Assembly: GCF_030463535.1 (NCBI RefSeq)
Contig: NC_132881.1
Span: 5,285,526 to 5,349,525 of the forward strand
DNA length: 64,000 nt
Direction: 5' to 3'
From: Salminus brasiliensis
Taxonomy: Eukaryota; Chordata; Actinopteri; Characiformes; Bryconidae
Positions 48,800 through 60,400 of the stretch are shown here, one piece after another. Under the pieces are notes generated by a model. That model was not told the DNA's origin. It searched no databases and saw nothing but the letters and a program-made list of their open reading frames with translations. The position numbers and the translations under genes were made by a program. Each line of letters begins with the position of its first letter. The first letter of the stretch is position 1.

Positions 48800-49815
48800 G
48801 GGCAATGCTAATGAGGGAGGAGTTTACTAGTAGACTCAATAGGCTCCCTATATAGCTCAATGCTAATGAGGGAGAAGTAAACTAGTAGACTAAATAGGCT
48901 CCCTATATAGCTCAATGCTAATGAGGGAGAAGTAAACTAGTAGACTAAATAGGCTCCCTATATAGCTCAATGCTAATGAGTGAGGGGTAAACTAGTAGAC
49001 TTAATAGACTCCCCTATATAGCGCAATGCTAATGAGGGAGGAGTAAACTAGTAGACCTAATAGGCTCCCCTTTATATAGCACAATGCTAATGAGGATGAG
49101 GAAGAGGTAAACTAGTAGACTTAATAGACTCCGCTATATAGCGCAATGCTAATTCAAGGATCCAAGGATTCAAGGAGACTTTATTGTCATTCGCATCACA
49201 TGTGGTACATGTGGTGGAACGAAATTGTGGTACCCAAGGACCCAGTTTTACCCAGACAGCAGTACTTAAATAAATAAAATATACATAAATATATAAAAAT
49301 ATATGTAAAAATGAAAATAAAATGAAAATAAAATACAGAGAGAACATCAGTAAATGGAGAAGGTAGCAGCAGAGTGTATTTAAAGTGACTAGTGTCGTCA
49401 AAGTGTCGTTGCAATGAGGGAGGATTAAACTAGTAGACTAAATAGACACCCTATATAGCAAAATGCTAATGAGGGGGAAGTAAACCAGAGTACTAAATTG
49501 GCTCCTCTATATTGCGTAATGCTTATAAGGGAGGAATACACTAGTAGACTAAATAGGCTCCCTTTATAGTGCAATGCTAATGAGGGAGGAGTAAACCAGT
49601 AGACTTAATAGGCTTCCCTATATAGCACAATGCTAATGAGGGAGGATTAAACTAGTAGACTCAATAGACTGCCCCAAATAGCACAATGCTAATGAGGGAG
49701 GAGTAAACTAGTTGACTAAATAGGCTCCCTATATAGTGCAGTGCTAATGAGGGAGGAGTAAACTAGTAGACTAGATAGGCTCCCTATATAGCGCAATGCT
49801 AATGCGAGAGGAGGG
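48800..49815. repeat. 54-bp minisatellite, long array interrupted by a retroelement
   Basis: Roughly 14-16 degenerate units (AATGCTAATGAGGGAGGAGT, then AAACTAGTAGACT-AATAGGC and TCCCTATATAGC) on both sides of an insertion at 49152-49414. Confidence 0.9.
49152..49414 (-). mobile_element. LINE 3'-end insertion inside the minisatellite
   Basis: Starts with TTCAAGGATCCAAGGATTCA and GGAGACTTTATTGTCATTCG, in the style of antisense 3' ends of fish LINEs, then runs through an AT-rich 3'UTR-like part. Minisatellite units resume immediately on both sides. Only weak general similarity to 39620-39900. Confidence 0.6.
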
Positions 49816-50329
49816 ACCTGTTCTGGTGGCAGTCATGGTAATGACTCTAAGGGCACCGTGTGTAATATTGATAGAGCGCTGAAAACAGCAGCATGGCTTT
49901 ATTGGGTTTACATTGGAAATAAAGCTGTTTTTTCTTTATAATCTGAGCTGAACTACAAACATTTGTGCAGGATGTTGGACTAAAGCATGTGATCTACTGG
50001 AGAAACACACTGTAGGCTGACCTACAGGCCAAACACTGATTGGTGGATAAGAGTAATCACCAGAAACGTGAAGCCTAGTGATAAAATGTTGGTTAAAAGT
50101 TGTTGGTGGGCTGGATATGTTTGCTGTTTTGTTTCATTCTTGAGTTTTTAAATAACTCAGAGTTAAAACAGCGTGAAGTTAATCAGCTCATTCTGTTTCA
50201 GAAATGATTAAATATGTTTATAAGTGAAATGTATTTAAAGATCAAACAGAAGAGCATTTCCGAGTTTAGGAAGGTGTTCTAGATATCATATGTAAATGAG
50301 GGTAGGAGGAGTTTGTACAAAGATCCAGG
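49816..50329. other. No gene seen: spacer between segment T copies 2 and 3
   Basis: Spacer with part of the segment T tail in reverse orientation (about 49960-50100, around GTGATCTACTGG and AAGCCTAGTG). Confidence 0.4.
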
Positions 50330-50377
50330 TGTTTGGTAATGAAGTAACCATAACTGATAAAACTAGTTCTAACATAC

Positions 50378-50800
50378 TTACAGCTTCATAACAGAGGAGG
50401 AGTATAAATTTGGGTCTAGTGTTACTGGTTTCATTGGCCCAAATTTACCCTTTTTTGCTCTCAACTTTTTGTGGGCGTAGGCCGGAGGTGTCTGGGTTTC
50501 GCGCGTGGAAGCCCTGACACTGGAGGGCCCGAGGCGTCTCGGCTTCCCGAGCGGGGGCCCTTGACGCTGGAGGGCCCGAGGCGTCTCGGCTTCCCGAGCG
50601 GGGGCCCTTGACGCTGGAGGGCCCGAGGCGTCTCGGCTTCCCGAGCGGAGGCCCTGACGCTGGAAGGTCTGAGAGTGAGAAACTATCACAAGAAAGTGCT
50701 GCAAAACTGCAGAAGTGAAAAAAGAAATTTTTTGCTTTTCAAAATTTGAGGAAAATCTGGCCACTGAGTTTGACTTATTCTGCTGCGCTAGTGTTCTCAT
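50378..50800 (-). CDS. Open frame through the minisatellite, copy 3 (doubtful gene)
   Basis: 140-aa frame starting with the same MRTLAQQNKSNSVARFSSNF as the other copies. It passes through ~4 units of a 47-bp GC-rich repeat (50490-50670) and then continues into the conserved flank. Coding status is doubtful for the reasons given for copy 1. Confidence 0.2.
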   Translation of the reverse strand: MRTLAQQNKSNSVARFSSNFEKQKISFFTSAVLQHFLVIVSHSQTFQRQGLRSGSRDASGPPASRAPAREAETPRALQRQGPPLGKPRRLGPSSVRASTRETQTPPAYAHKKLRAKKGKFGPMKPVTLDPNLYSSSVMKL

Positions 50801-51429
50801 CCACGGTGAAGAAAAACTTCAAATTTGCTTATTTTTACAATTCACCATCATCGAGAACACCGCTCACATCTCAGGGTATTTAAGCAGTCATTCACTTTGC
50901 TTGCTTCTGATTGGTCAGTTGCTCATTTAATATGCAAATGAGCACTCTGGAACTCTGGGAGCACATAATCTTGAATCTTTTCATGGAGCTCCACCTTATA
51001 GGGTCCTCCCTCTCCATACAAACATAAGGTCTCTCGCCCTCTCTCTCCCTGTTAAAGCAGTGGAGCTGAGCTGAGACTCAGCAGCTCATCACAGGAACTG
51101 CAGTGGAGATGTTCCTGACTGGAGGACCCACTTCCAGCTGCTCTCCACACTAAAAGGAGGACTCGTCCACTCTGAGCTGTTAGAACAGCAGTTTAATCAC
51201 ACACACACTTTCTCTACAGTCTTTCAGTCTCTGTCTCCATCACTGATGGACACGTTTCAGGAAGGGATGCAGTCCAGCAGCCAGAAGTCCAGTCTGAACA
51301 GTCCTGAGAAAGGGGCCTGTGCTTCCACTGCAGGTGTTGTAGCTGGTGGAGGGATGGTAACACGGTTCTCTTGACAGCAGCTCAGGATCAGCTCAGAGTG
51401 GCGGTCTGAAAAAGACGGGGAGAAAAGCC

Positions 51430-51610
51430 TTTAGACCACGGGTGGAGAAGTGCAGTGCTGCAGGACAGGGTTCCTGCACAGCTGTGTGGTTTACCTGCTT
51501 AAGCACAGCTGCTTCCTCTCACATCTTTCCAGGGTTAGTTGGTGTGTCAGAGAAGGAAAATCAGCAAACTGTGCTGGACTCCGGCCCACGCTTCGCTTCC
51601 CCACCCCTGC
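51430..51610. mobile_element. Small dispersed repeat inserted in segment T copy 3
   Basis: Sequence around GTGGAGAAGTGCAGTGCTGC and GCAAACTGTGCTGGACTCCG has no counterpart in copies 1 and 2. It has the look of a common fish dispersed repeat of the type ending in CTCCGGCCC. Family not identified. Confidence 0.35.
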
Positions 51611-51814
51611 TAATAGAGAGATGGACACGGACAGTTGAGAACTCAGCCTTTATGTGAACAGTAAAAACACAGTGTCATTCAGTAGGAATGTAAAATTAGA
51701 TCTGTATGGAATTATTGATTATTATTGACTGGTAGAATTATAGCAGGATTAGCATGTTAGCTAAATGGATCAGGACATTATGAGGCTCAGCTTGTGGTTC
51801 AGATGGTGAACTTT

Positions 51815-52332
51815 TAGGGCCCTATTTTATCGATCTTTAGGCGAGTCGTCAACCATACAGCTTGATTTAGGGCGTGTCGGTGTTCTTTGGTATTGTAAGG
51901 ACGGGATTAATTAATCATGGGTGTGCAGTATTAAACCAATCAGCGTGTCCCTCGCCGTTCCCTTTAAGAGCCAGGTGAGGTCTGACTTTGGCGGATTGCT
52001 ATTTCGGGGGGGGTACGAGCGCCGGGCTGCACGCACCTGTGTTGACAACTCACTGCCGAGATCAACGAGCGTCTGACTGTTGACGTCTGCCTAGATTGCT
52101 TTCAGTCAGTGGAGCTTCTGTGTTTTCCGTCACTAAGATAGAAATACGCCAGAAACTGATCTGAACACCCCTCATTTCGAGACCCCCGCTCCCATCAGTG
52201 TAGATATATTCACCAGCAGTGCTGCTGTTTAAACGCCGCAGGTGGAAGCAGTGGAAATAGACTGTTGGTGGGGTGTAAGACAGCGATGAGCATCGTGACG
52301 CACCTTACGCAGGGTGTAAGACAGGACCCTTA
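51815..52332. mobile_element. Non-autonomous DNA transposon with TIR-like ends
   Basis: Left end TTAGGGCCCTATTTTATCGA; right end, reversed, TTAAGGGTCCTGTCTTACAC. These resemble each other as terminal inverted repeats. The GC-rich interior includes TTAAACCAATCAGCGTGTCC and CCTTTAAGAGCCAGGTGAG, as in a widespread fish MITE family. It interrupts segment T copy 3. Confidence 0.6.
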
Positions 52333-53145
52333 ATGTTGGAAGATCTAAAAAATAAAAAAGCTGAAATTATAACTAATAACAATCACTAAAAGACACATGT
52401 TCAGTCACCGCTTCATTTAAAAAGGTCCTGAATTGAGACCCAGCAGCATCCAACTGTATCAAATTAATGATCTGATTCATTTAGTGAATCCAGTCTTCTC
52501 TGGCTGATTTCCATGTGCAGAAATACTGAATATTAGAAAAACAATCAGCTGCAAACTTTACTTTAAACATGTTTATCTGCTTAATAATAGTTTACAGCTT
52601 CACCCCAGACTAAAGCCCCCCAAAACTGTCATATCTACCCCCCTGTTTAATGACTGGAACTTACTATTACTGCATTTGCACTTAGTCCTCTACAGACCAC
52701 CAGCACCACCACCACAACACCACACCACCATCTACAGATGCTCAGTCCAGAACAAGCCTATTGTTGTGACAGAACTTCCCCAGAGAAATACGACTGACGA
52801 TGACGATGGAGGACAAACCCAGCTCCACTAGGTGTCTATCTACACAACCAGCATCCACCACTAGAAGTCCAGCAGCAGGAGCTCATGTAGGAGAAGTTCA
52901 GTGAAGATCAGACTGTTGAAGGACTCTGAGGCGAACTTCAGGAGGGTGTGAGGGTGAGCACAGCGTTACTGTAGTAAAACTACAGCAGTTTCTTCATGAG
53001 AAACAGCACAGCAGCTCCAACCTGAGCTTCAAACACCAGCTTTCAGTTGAGGGTGGAGCTCCAGTCTCCCAGCTGAAGCTCATCCTCTCTAAATGGATGA
53101 AGCAGTGTGTGAAAGACTCTTCAGCAGGAGGAGCAGCACATTCAC

Positions 53146-54423
53146 ATTTAAAACTAACCATCTCAGTTAGTAGGTTCACCTACACTGTTTCCTATTGATC
53201 TTAAAGTAGAGAACAGTTCTATGAAAATAAGCCAGATTGACACCATTAGAGCAGAGTTCTGTTAGTAGCTCACCTGATTTCACTGCCTCCCTTTGTCCGG
53301 ACCTGTTGTGCGGCCATCTTGTGGTCCAAAAATGTTCCTAGAGATGAACTCCCTACTGAGAAAGCAGGCTGGCCAGTTGATGGTTAGCTCTGGAGTAGAA
53401 CAGGGTATGTTTTCATTTCAGCTTGATGGTTTAGCTGGTCCAACAGTATGATCACACTAATCAAACTGGTTGACCAGCTTGATGACCAGCCTGATCAAAT
53501 GAAAACTTACCCTAAGCTGATCCACCAGCTTGATCATAAGGCACATATTCGCCTGGACTACCATCTTCTTAAGCCTCACCATCAAAGACCAGTTATGAAC
53601 ATGTGAAACTAGCCACCAGCAAAAGCTGGCCTTAAGCCATATTGTCAATTAGAAGATGGGAATGGGAGAGTTGGTCAGTCTGAAAACAAATTACACTACA
53701 CTCTCTTACACTGGTTTAGAATGAACTGGACTATTATATCAGCTCTACTGGCCTCCTTTCACCCTGTTCTTCAGTTGTCAGGACCCCACAGGACTGACCA
53801 CCACAAGCAGCATCAGTTTTGGAACAGCAATTCCAAAACATCAGCTGCTAAGGGAGCTGAAAGCCCAGGTCTAAAGTTGAGGCTCTGGGACTAGAGGTTT
53901 GCAGCTTGACCCGTTTGACTAAACCCCTTCACTGACTAATAGGAAGAAGGCAAGGAATTTTCCTCCTTAAACACAGATCAAGAGGAAGTTTTAGTCAGTA
54001 TATCATTTCTAAAATAAACAACTGAGCAGCACCAGAAACCCCTAAAATATGAATGGGATGATGTAAAGTGGTTTTGGAGGCAGGCAGGGTAAACAGCAGT
54101 CACAGTCACGCTCACATTGCAGATGAATAACACAACATGCAGGCAAACATCCATCCTTATAAGGTACTCGAACAGCAGACCTTTTCTGAAAAGCTAACTA
54201 TCCATATGTGGATGCTTTGTAGTCTGGCTAGACAATAATCACGCAATGCTGATTAGGGCTGTGTGTATTGGTAAGAACCAATAGGAACTTGCCGATACAG
54301 AGGTTTCCAGTTCAAAATGCTGTGATGATAAATACTGCAATACCGTAATATTTTAAAATCTATTTTTTGGGAATACTCAGTATAAAAGTAAAAAAACACC
54401 ATAGCATACCATACAGGACACAG
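53146..54423. repeat. No gene seen: CCAGC-rich sequence and an antisense dispersed repeat
   Basis: Contains GCTGGT/CCAGC-rich DNA at 53430-53600. At ~53740-53815 it has the reverse complement of the repeat at 63845-63970 (shared GGTGAAAGGAGGC and GTCCTGTGGGGTCCTGA when reversed). Confidence 0.5.
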
Positions 54424-54740
54424 AGTGGTCCAGCAGAACAAGGCACTGTCACTATAACCAGAAGATTGCTAGGTTGAATCCTGGTCATGCTTCCAGTCAT
54501 CAGCATCCGAGGCCCAGAGCCCAATTAGTCTTGCTCTCTCTCCAGGCTTTACAGATAGCACTTTCCTACCATATCACTATAGGCTGATATAGCAGAGCCA
54601 GGTACACAGTGCTTTTCTCCAAGCATGGTGGTTGATGGTGACATTGCATTAGCTGCAGTTCTGGGGAAAAAAAGGTACGGCCTGGCTGCCATGGCTGCGC
54701 ACATGTCAGAGAGGAGATTATGTATGGATTGGGTATCTGG
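54424..54740 (+). mobile_element. tRNA-derived SINE with long body
   Basis: The head has AGAAGATTGCTAGGTTGAATCC, a degenerate box B. The body contains CACAGTGCTTTTCTCCAAGC and a GGGAGAAAATCCCTG end. Boundaries approximate. Confidence 0.5.
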
Positions 54741-55304
54741 CTAAATTGGGGAGAAAATCCCTGTCAAATACATACAGTCTGAGTAAAAGGAAAGTTTACT
54801 GTTTATCCAATCAGAACAGTGGGATCTAAAGACAGAGAATAAAACACTGCCATCTAGTGGTCAGAGTTTAAACACAACACTAAATGATGGCCTGCAACCA
54901 AGCTTTACATCTAAACTATTCATTAAAAATGAGACTTTTGTGTTTTTGAGTATTGATATTCTCTTACACCTCTAATACTGGTACAAGTAAAGGCTGACGA
55001 AGTATGCGGTTGCTGCTTACTGCTTACTTAACTAAAGTAGTGTGAATGTGGCCGCTGGGACCAAATTTCAGTCATTTTTAATACCCACCCAATATCTTGG
55101 ACTCTCTGACCCAATGCCACCAGTGCTGCCACTATTCTGCCACTATTAATATCACCACTATTAACTATCATTACTCTGACCATCTCTGCCATGACTATAT
55201 TAACCTCTACTATACTATGGTTATTATATTATGATTATGATCAGAGCAGTTCAACAGTCTTGGTGGTTTGGTAACTTTTATCAATAATTTATAAATAGTT
55301 CTGA
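54741..55304. other. No gene seen
   Basis: AT-rich intergenic sequence. A CCACTATTA-rich patch occurs at ~55120-55200. Confidence 0.4.
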
Positions 55305-55530
55305 TCAGAGGAGGACGGGTCGGGTCCCCCTTGGTTCCTCCCAAGGTTACTTCCTCCAGCTCTGAGGGAGTTTTTCTTGCCACTGTCGCCGTTGGGGCTC
55401 ACTGGAGGTCTTGGATCCTTCATGTCTTCTTATGTTATTTCTTTTTTGTCTTTTACTAATTACTAATTATGTAAAGCTCCTTTGTGACGACAACAGTTGT
55501 TAAAAGCTATACAAATAAATTTGGACTAAG
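55305..55530 (+). mobile_element. LINE 3'-end fragment
   Basis: Contains GAGGGAGTTTTTCTTGCCAC and ends with GTAAAGCTCCTTTGTGACGA, then GTTAAAAGCTATACAAATAA. This tail style is typical of fish L2-like LINEs. An antisense partner is at 19888-19990. Confidence 0.7.
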
Positions 55531-56343
55531 GACTAAGTAACCAGTTTAAAAAGTCACACACAAAATCACTCATCATGTTACCCCTGTATCAGTACTGTCC
55601 AGGGCGTTTTTACACTTGTGGTTAAATCAGACCCTTGTCTGTTCTCACTCTGGGTGTGATTTATTTGGGCGGGTTTGAATATAGTCATCTCAGATCTCAG
55701 GGCCAATAAACATACTGACAGTAAGTAGTGGTTTCAGTCTGTTCCCAAACAAACTCTGGAGAGAGGTGTACTCCACATGTCTGAGCTAAACAGCCTTCAT
55801 AGTCATACTGCCCAGATAATTACTACAGATATAAGCAGATACCATCTGCTAGTGCAAATCTGCACTAGTCCAGAACACAGAAGTGTTCCTGTATTTACTT
55901 TTACGTGGTTTATTGTGGCACAATTTGTGCTTGGATTCAGTCCCTGTGTAAAAACAAGATTCTGTGGAAGAACAATGAATTCAGAGACTGTTTATAGTCT
56001 GTTATTAAGTCTGTAAGACTTCCCCCTAAAATATTAAACAACCACCCTCAACAAAATGACAGCACTCTACAACAAAACACCCTATTCTGTCTGTCAAAAA
56101 CTATCAGAACAATAACACAGTAGCATGAGCTTGACCTCTGAGCCACACAACCGGTACAGACTCACCCTCTACACCACCGAAATTTCACCCAAGAGAAGGT
56201 AGCCCTGTGGAAACACAATGCTGGTGAGTCTTAGTGACTGGAGGACACGCCCTGTATCCAAATAGAGGGTACCAGGAGCCAATGGGAAAAATGTATATGT
56301 TTGCTGCAGAACTTTCAGACCCCATTCACACCTATCATTGAAC
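55531..56343. other. No gene seen
   Basis: Intergenic. The 79-aa open frame at 55777-56016 has no recognisable features. Confidence 0.35.
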
Positions 56344-56560
56344 ATACATTTACATTTATGGCATTTAGCACACGACTTGCATTACAGTAGTCATATTACA
56401 GATGTGGACCAATGTAGTGTTAGGAGTATTGCCCAAGGACTCTTGTTGGTGTAGCACAGCACAGTCACCCAGACTGGGAATCGAACCCCAGTCTCCCACA
56501 TGGTGTGGTAGCTCATTTGCCAGTAGTGTTCTATCTGTTGTGCCACACCAACCACATACA
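56344..56560 (-). mobile_element. tRNA-derived SINE (antisense) with LINE-like tail
   Basis: On the minus strand the tRNA-like head includes ACTGGGGTTCGATTCCC (a near-consensus box B, plus-strand ~56475). The 3' tail reads GCTAAATGCCATAAATGTAA, matching the LINE tail at ~35460-35480. Confidence 0.7.
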
Positions 56561-57012
56561 GCCTGGGTGATCCAATCAGAAGAGGCCAGCACAAAGTATG
56601 AACGGGGTACAGCGCGTCCACACATTCTTCACATTATTCTTGTTGTGTGAGCGACAAAGTGCATCAGCGCTTCCCTGACAGCAAAGCACCGCCAACATCA
56701 ACCACATCCCTGCCCTAGCTGGAGAATACATCATAAACGTGAGACCAGACCGTCCACCATCCACACGAGTTAGCCATGCCCCTGTGAGAAATCTGATCAC
56801 AAGTGGTCACAGAAACCAAGGTATGAATGGGGCCTTAGGGTTGTCATTTTTCTGAAGGTGTTTAATTGTAATAATAATGCAGGTTAACAGTGTTTTACTG
56901 CAGAAACTTTAATAAAAATGTCAGTAAATTCACATTTTTTACTGCATTTTAATTATACATTTGACTTTGCAGGTTTTGTTTGGCAACCATTGCTGCCAAT
57001 TGAAAAAATGTA

Positions 57013-57075
57013 AATTGTTAGTATAGACTTTTATATAGAACAGACTTTTATAATGACAAAGTATAATTATTTATG

Positions 57076-57148
<73 letters not shown>

Positions 57149-57211
57149 CATAAATAAGTATACTTTGTCATTATAAAAGTCTGTTCTATATAAAAGTCTA
57201 TACTAACAATT
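57013..57211. repeat. Large AT-rich palindrome centred on (TA)n
   Basis: Arms 57013-57078 and 57145-57211 are inverted repeats with one substitution and one indel over ~66 bp. They flank an almost pure (TA)n tract. The whole ~200 bp can extrude as a cruciform. Confidence 0.95.
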
Positions 57212-58105
57212 ATATATATATATATATTTTTTTTTATTATTATATTATACATCATAATGGTAATTTGACATACTTTTGATTGTAATTTAGAAAAATCACA
57301 AAAATACCATAGAAATAATAATAATAATAACAACAATATAAACATGTATAAAAATAATATCAATATTTTTTAGTATTGTAGTAGGTGTGAAAATGCCCTC
57401 ACTCTTTAAAACCATAGTAGAACTACAGAAAGCTTCTTGTTAACTTTTCTTTTGAAACCCCCAAATCTTTGTAACCAAACCCATACTTAGGATTCCCTCT
57501 AGCGGTTAAAAACAATGAGCCACAAGCTTTCTAAAGCCAAATGGTTGACCGTTTCCTAAGAGTTTGGCTTTGTTGCCTCTGTTTTTGACAAACTCAACAC
57601 TAAGCTTTGTTTCTGGCTCTGGAGCTACACGTCTAAACCAGCACATTACTCTTTTCTTTATGTCCACACTGCTTCCTTTGGAAGATGTAAAGGTGAAGAC
57701 CTCAGCGTTAATACTGTTCTTTTGAGTCTGTTGTTTAATTCTGGGATTTTTCATCTCCTGCTCGGGACATTTCTTGAGTTTATATCTGGAATCTCACAAC
57801 AGGAAAAGTTCAGCGATTTTTTTACCCTCATTCTGTTTATTTTGATTAAACATCCATTGTACCCATGGAAATCATACTTTTCTATGTCCAAAAATAATAA
57901 GAATGAGTCACAGCTTTTAGATAAGAGTTTGACAAGTTTCCATGTTAATGACTAGTGTTTATGTCTCCTAGGTAAAGTACTGCACTTGTTATTATATAAC
58001 GAAAGCTTTTCAACTAGCAGTGAATTTCTTTTCACTCAGTGTAGCTCTGGAACAAGCTCTTTTAATGAGAGGTATCACACTGTCTCCTATCACATGATGT
58101 CTTCA
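57212..58105. other. No gene seen: AT-rich intergenic
   Basis: A TAT/T-tract at 57212-57240 and an ATA triplet run at ~57318; otherwise nothing recognised. Confidence 0.4.
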
Positions 58106-58245
58106 GACTGGGAGGCTTTTGATAATGGAGCGCTGAGCCCTTACTGGGACTTGAATTTATGATCGCCGAGCCTGTGTATCAAACACACAACCCTGTCATC
58201 AACAGCCCTGAGCTCTAACCGCTGAGCCACCACTTCCCCTACTAC
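58106..58245 (-). mobile_element. tRNA-derived SINE (antisense)
   Basis: The minus strand reads GTGGCTCAGCGGTTAGAGCT, a clear tRNA-type box A, followed by a diverged box B region. This is a third SINE type, distinct from those at 54424 and 56344. Confidence 0.6.
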
Positions 58246-59225
58246 CTTTCCTTACTTTCAGTACACAGAAATGTACCTAGCTGTAGAACATGGTGAGGAT
58301 TGAAAGGGGAAGATGAGCTTTCCTCAGTCTCTGCAGGAAGTAGAGGCGCTGGTGGGCTTATTTGGCTATGGAGCTGGTGTTGAGGGACCAAGTGAGAGAA
58401 ACTCCACAACAGAGCCATTGATGTTCAGGGGGGTGTATTCGCCTGGCACTTAACTGACGTCAACAACCATCTTTTGTATTGTTGCCAGGCTAGCTCTTAT
58501 TGTGAATTATTTACATGTGTCAAGAGCTTGAAATAACACAGGACCTTAATTCAGTGACTTAAACACAACCCAATAATCAAACACACTTACAATAAAATAA
58601 ACATTGATGGTTAAATCATTTGTGGTCTTCAAGGAGAATCCAGAGAAATGACATGGCTATGGGAATATGAGACGATGACTTAAAGCTTGTTCTACTTAAA
58701 CCCATTTAACTACATAAAGGAACATTTTACAGTTTGTAATTAGCTGTGTCCTGGTGAACATTGGTTCTGGCCCTGGGGATGGCCTCTTGGCTTGTGTTTT
58801 TATGCTTTAGATGGTCTGCTGAAGGCGGTTGGACAGGAATGAAACTGAGGAAGTGGGCTCAGGGGCAGGTGTATAAACTTTTGAACAACAAGCTGAGTTA
58901 TGTGCTCGTAACTTCTACTTATCATGGCCAACATACGCCTGTTCTACCCGGCGGACATTTTTCCTTCCACTCATTTCTTCTCCTTAACCTTTTCAGACAA
59001 TAAGACTTTTTTGGCGACCGATTTTTCTGGAGAAGGACACAGTGACCTAAGCTTTTCAAGCTGTTAGAGCTACCAGATTGCAGCCCAGTCTTCTGAGCTG
59101 AACAAGATGTTCATTAGACACTGAGGATGTAGCCATATTGACAGATTTCATTCAATAGATTTATGTTCTGATAAGGAAGGATATTTTCTATTATAAGGAA
59201 TGCATATTCAAGGATTTGATCATTT

Positions 59226-59261
<36 letters not shown>

Positions 59262-60350
59262 ACACCTTTTCTTGTTTAATTACATATTTGATTTATTGTT
59301 GTTGCTGCTTTAATACCTTACAAGTTTTAATTTCTCATCCTACACAGCTTGTGTTCAAAGTTAATACAACTATTAAGAATGACACCTTTTCACCAGCACT
59401 GATATTTGCAAAAGTTAAATGTAAAAATGTAAATTAAGTGTATACACTGCTATTTTAATTAGTTTACATATTTGTTATTATCTCTGTATATATTTTAAAC
59501 ATAATTTGGGTTGTTTTATTTGACAGATGTATTTGACTTATTTTATACATTCTACCCTATATTCTATTCTATTGATTCATGTGAGCAGGCATTTCACTGC
59601 TAATTGTAATGGGTATACCCATGTATGCAACAAATAAATAAAACTTTATTTATTTATTTATTTATTTGTTTGTTTGTTTGTTTTAAATAAAACTCAAAGC
59701 AGAGCTCCAAACTGACTCTGGAGGCAATGCCAGTACAGGAGCCCTTTTTAAGATTGTTTGTAAAAAATTTTTTTTTTATTACAACGAAACGTGCATCAAC
59801 TGAGGTGAGCGCCAGACTGACTCGAGCCAAGATCTGCAGCCAGGGCCTTCTAAGGTCTTCAAGTAAAGTCAGTGAGTTTGTTTAGTCTACATCTGTCTCG
59901 ATTAGTACAGCTATACCTTTAAGTGGATATAGTTCAGTTATGTACTTTCAAGTATTTGCTTCTTATTAAAGTATTTCCAGTATTTAAAAAGTATTTTAAA
60001 GTGTTTATTTTGAGACTTTGTACAACACAACTGCTAATACCAACACTACATACTCTGGGGACCTAAATCTGAGTTTTCTTTCATCAGGGCCCCAATATAA
60101 ATGTACAAAGCTATGTCTTATGAACATCTTCCCAATGTCTTATAAATGTCTGCTGACATCGCTCCACCCTATGTTAGAGTCTGGGAAACATGGGGAGCTT
60201 AAGCTTGTGCTGCGACTCGGAAAGCCCCTTCATCCGGTGCCAGTCGCCTCTCTGCTTCACTGCGTGATTTAATGCGGTTGGGGGCCTGGATGTCCCAACG
60301 CAGCACTGCCGCCGAGGAGATACCGCTGCCTGCCATTTACCTGTACCTTG
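58246..60350. repeat. No gene seen: intergenic with (TA)n at 59232-59258 and (TTTA)n at ~59645
   Basis: Contains short microsatellites only. Open frames at 58761-59003 and 60018-60272 show no family features. Confidence 0.4.
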
Positions 60351-60400
60351 CCCTATAATAATAATAATAATAATCATAATAATAATCATAACAACAACGT
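60351..60400. repeat. (ATA)n microsatellite
   Basis: ATA triplet run with CAT interruptions. Confidence 0.85.

Larger units (their letters stand above)
45794..49080 (+). repeat. Triplicated segment T, copy 2
   Basis: Direct copy of 41377-44480 with few substitutions. It differs in tandem-repeat numbers: four CTGAGCTGACCC units instead of three, and a longer 46-bp minisatellite. The octamer, CCAAT and TTAAATA motifs are at 47598-47605, 47623-47627 and 47654-47660; the open frame starts at 47737. Confidence 0.9.
50330..53145 (-). repeat. Triplicated segment T, copy 3 (inverted)
   Basis: The reverse complement of 50335-51302 is almost identical to 42804-43812 and 47232-48300. Beyond 51302 the similarity to the other copies drops sharply and is broken by insertions at ~51430-51610 and 51815-52332. 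It resumes at ~52850-53145. Octamer, CCAAT and TTAAATA lie at 50932-50939, 50910-50914 and 50877-50883 on the minus strand. Confidence 0.88.

Noticed and set aside
48800..49815. CRISPR-like regular repeats
   Set aside because: The units are contiguous degenerate minisatellite repeats without unique spacers, and the genome is vertebrate.
56344..56560. A functional tRNA gene suggested by the near-consensus box B
   Set aside because: No cloverleaf with a matching acceptor stem is seen, and the sequence continues into a SINE body and LINE-type tail.
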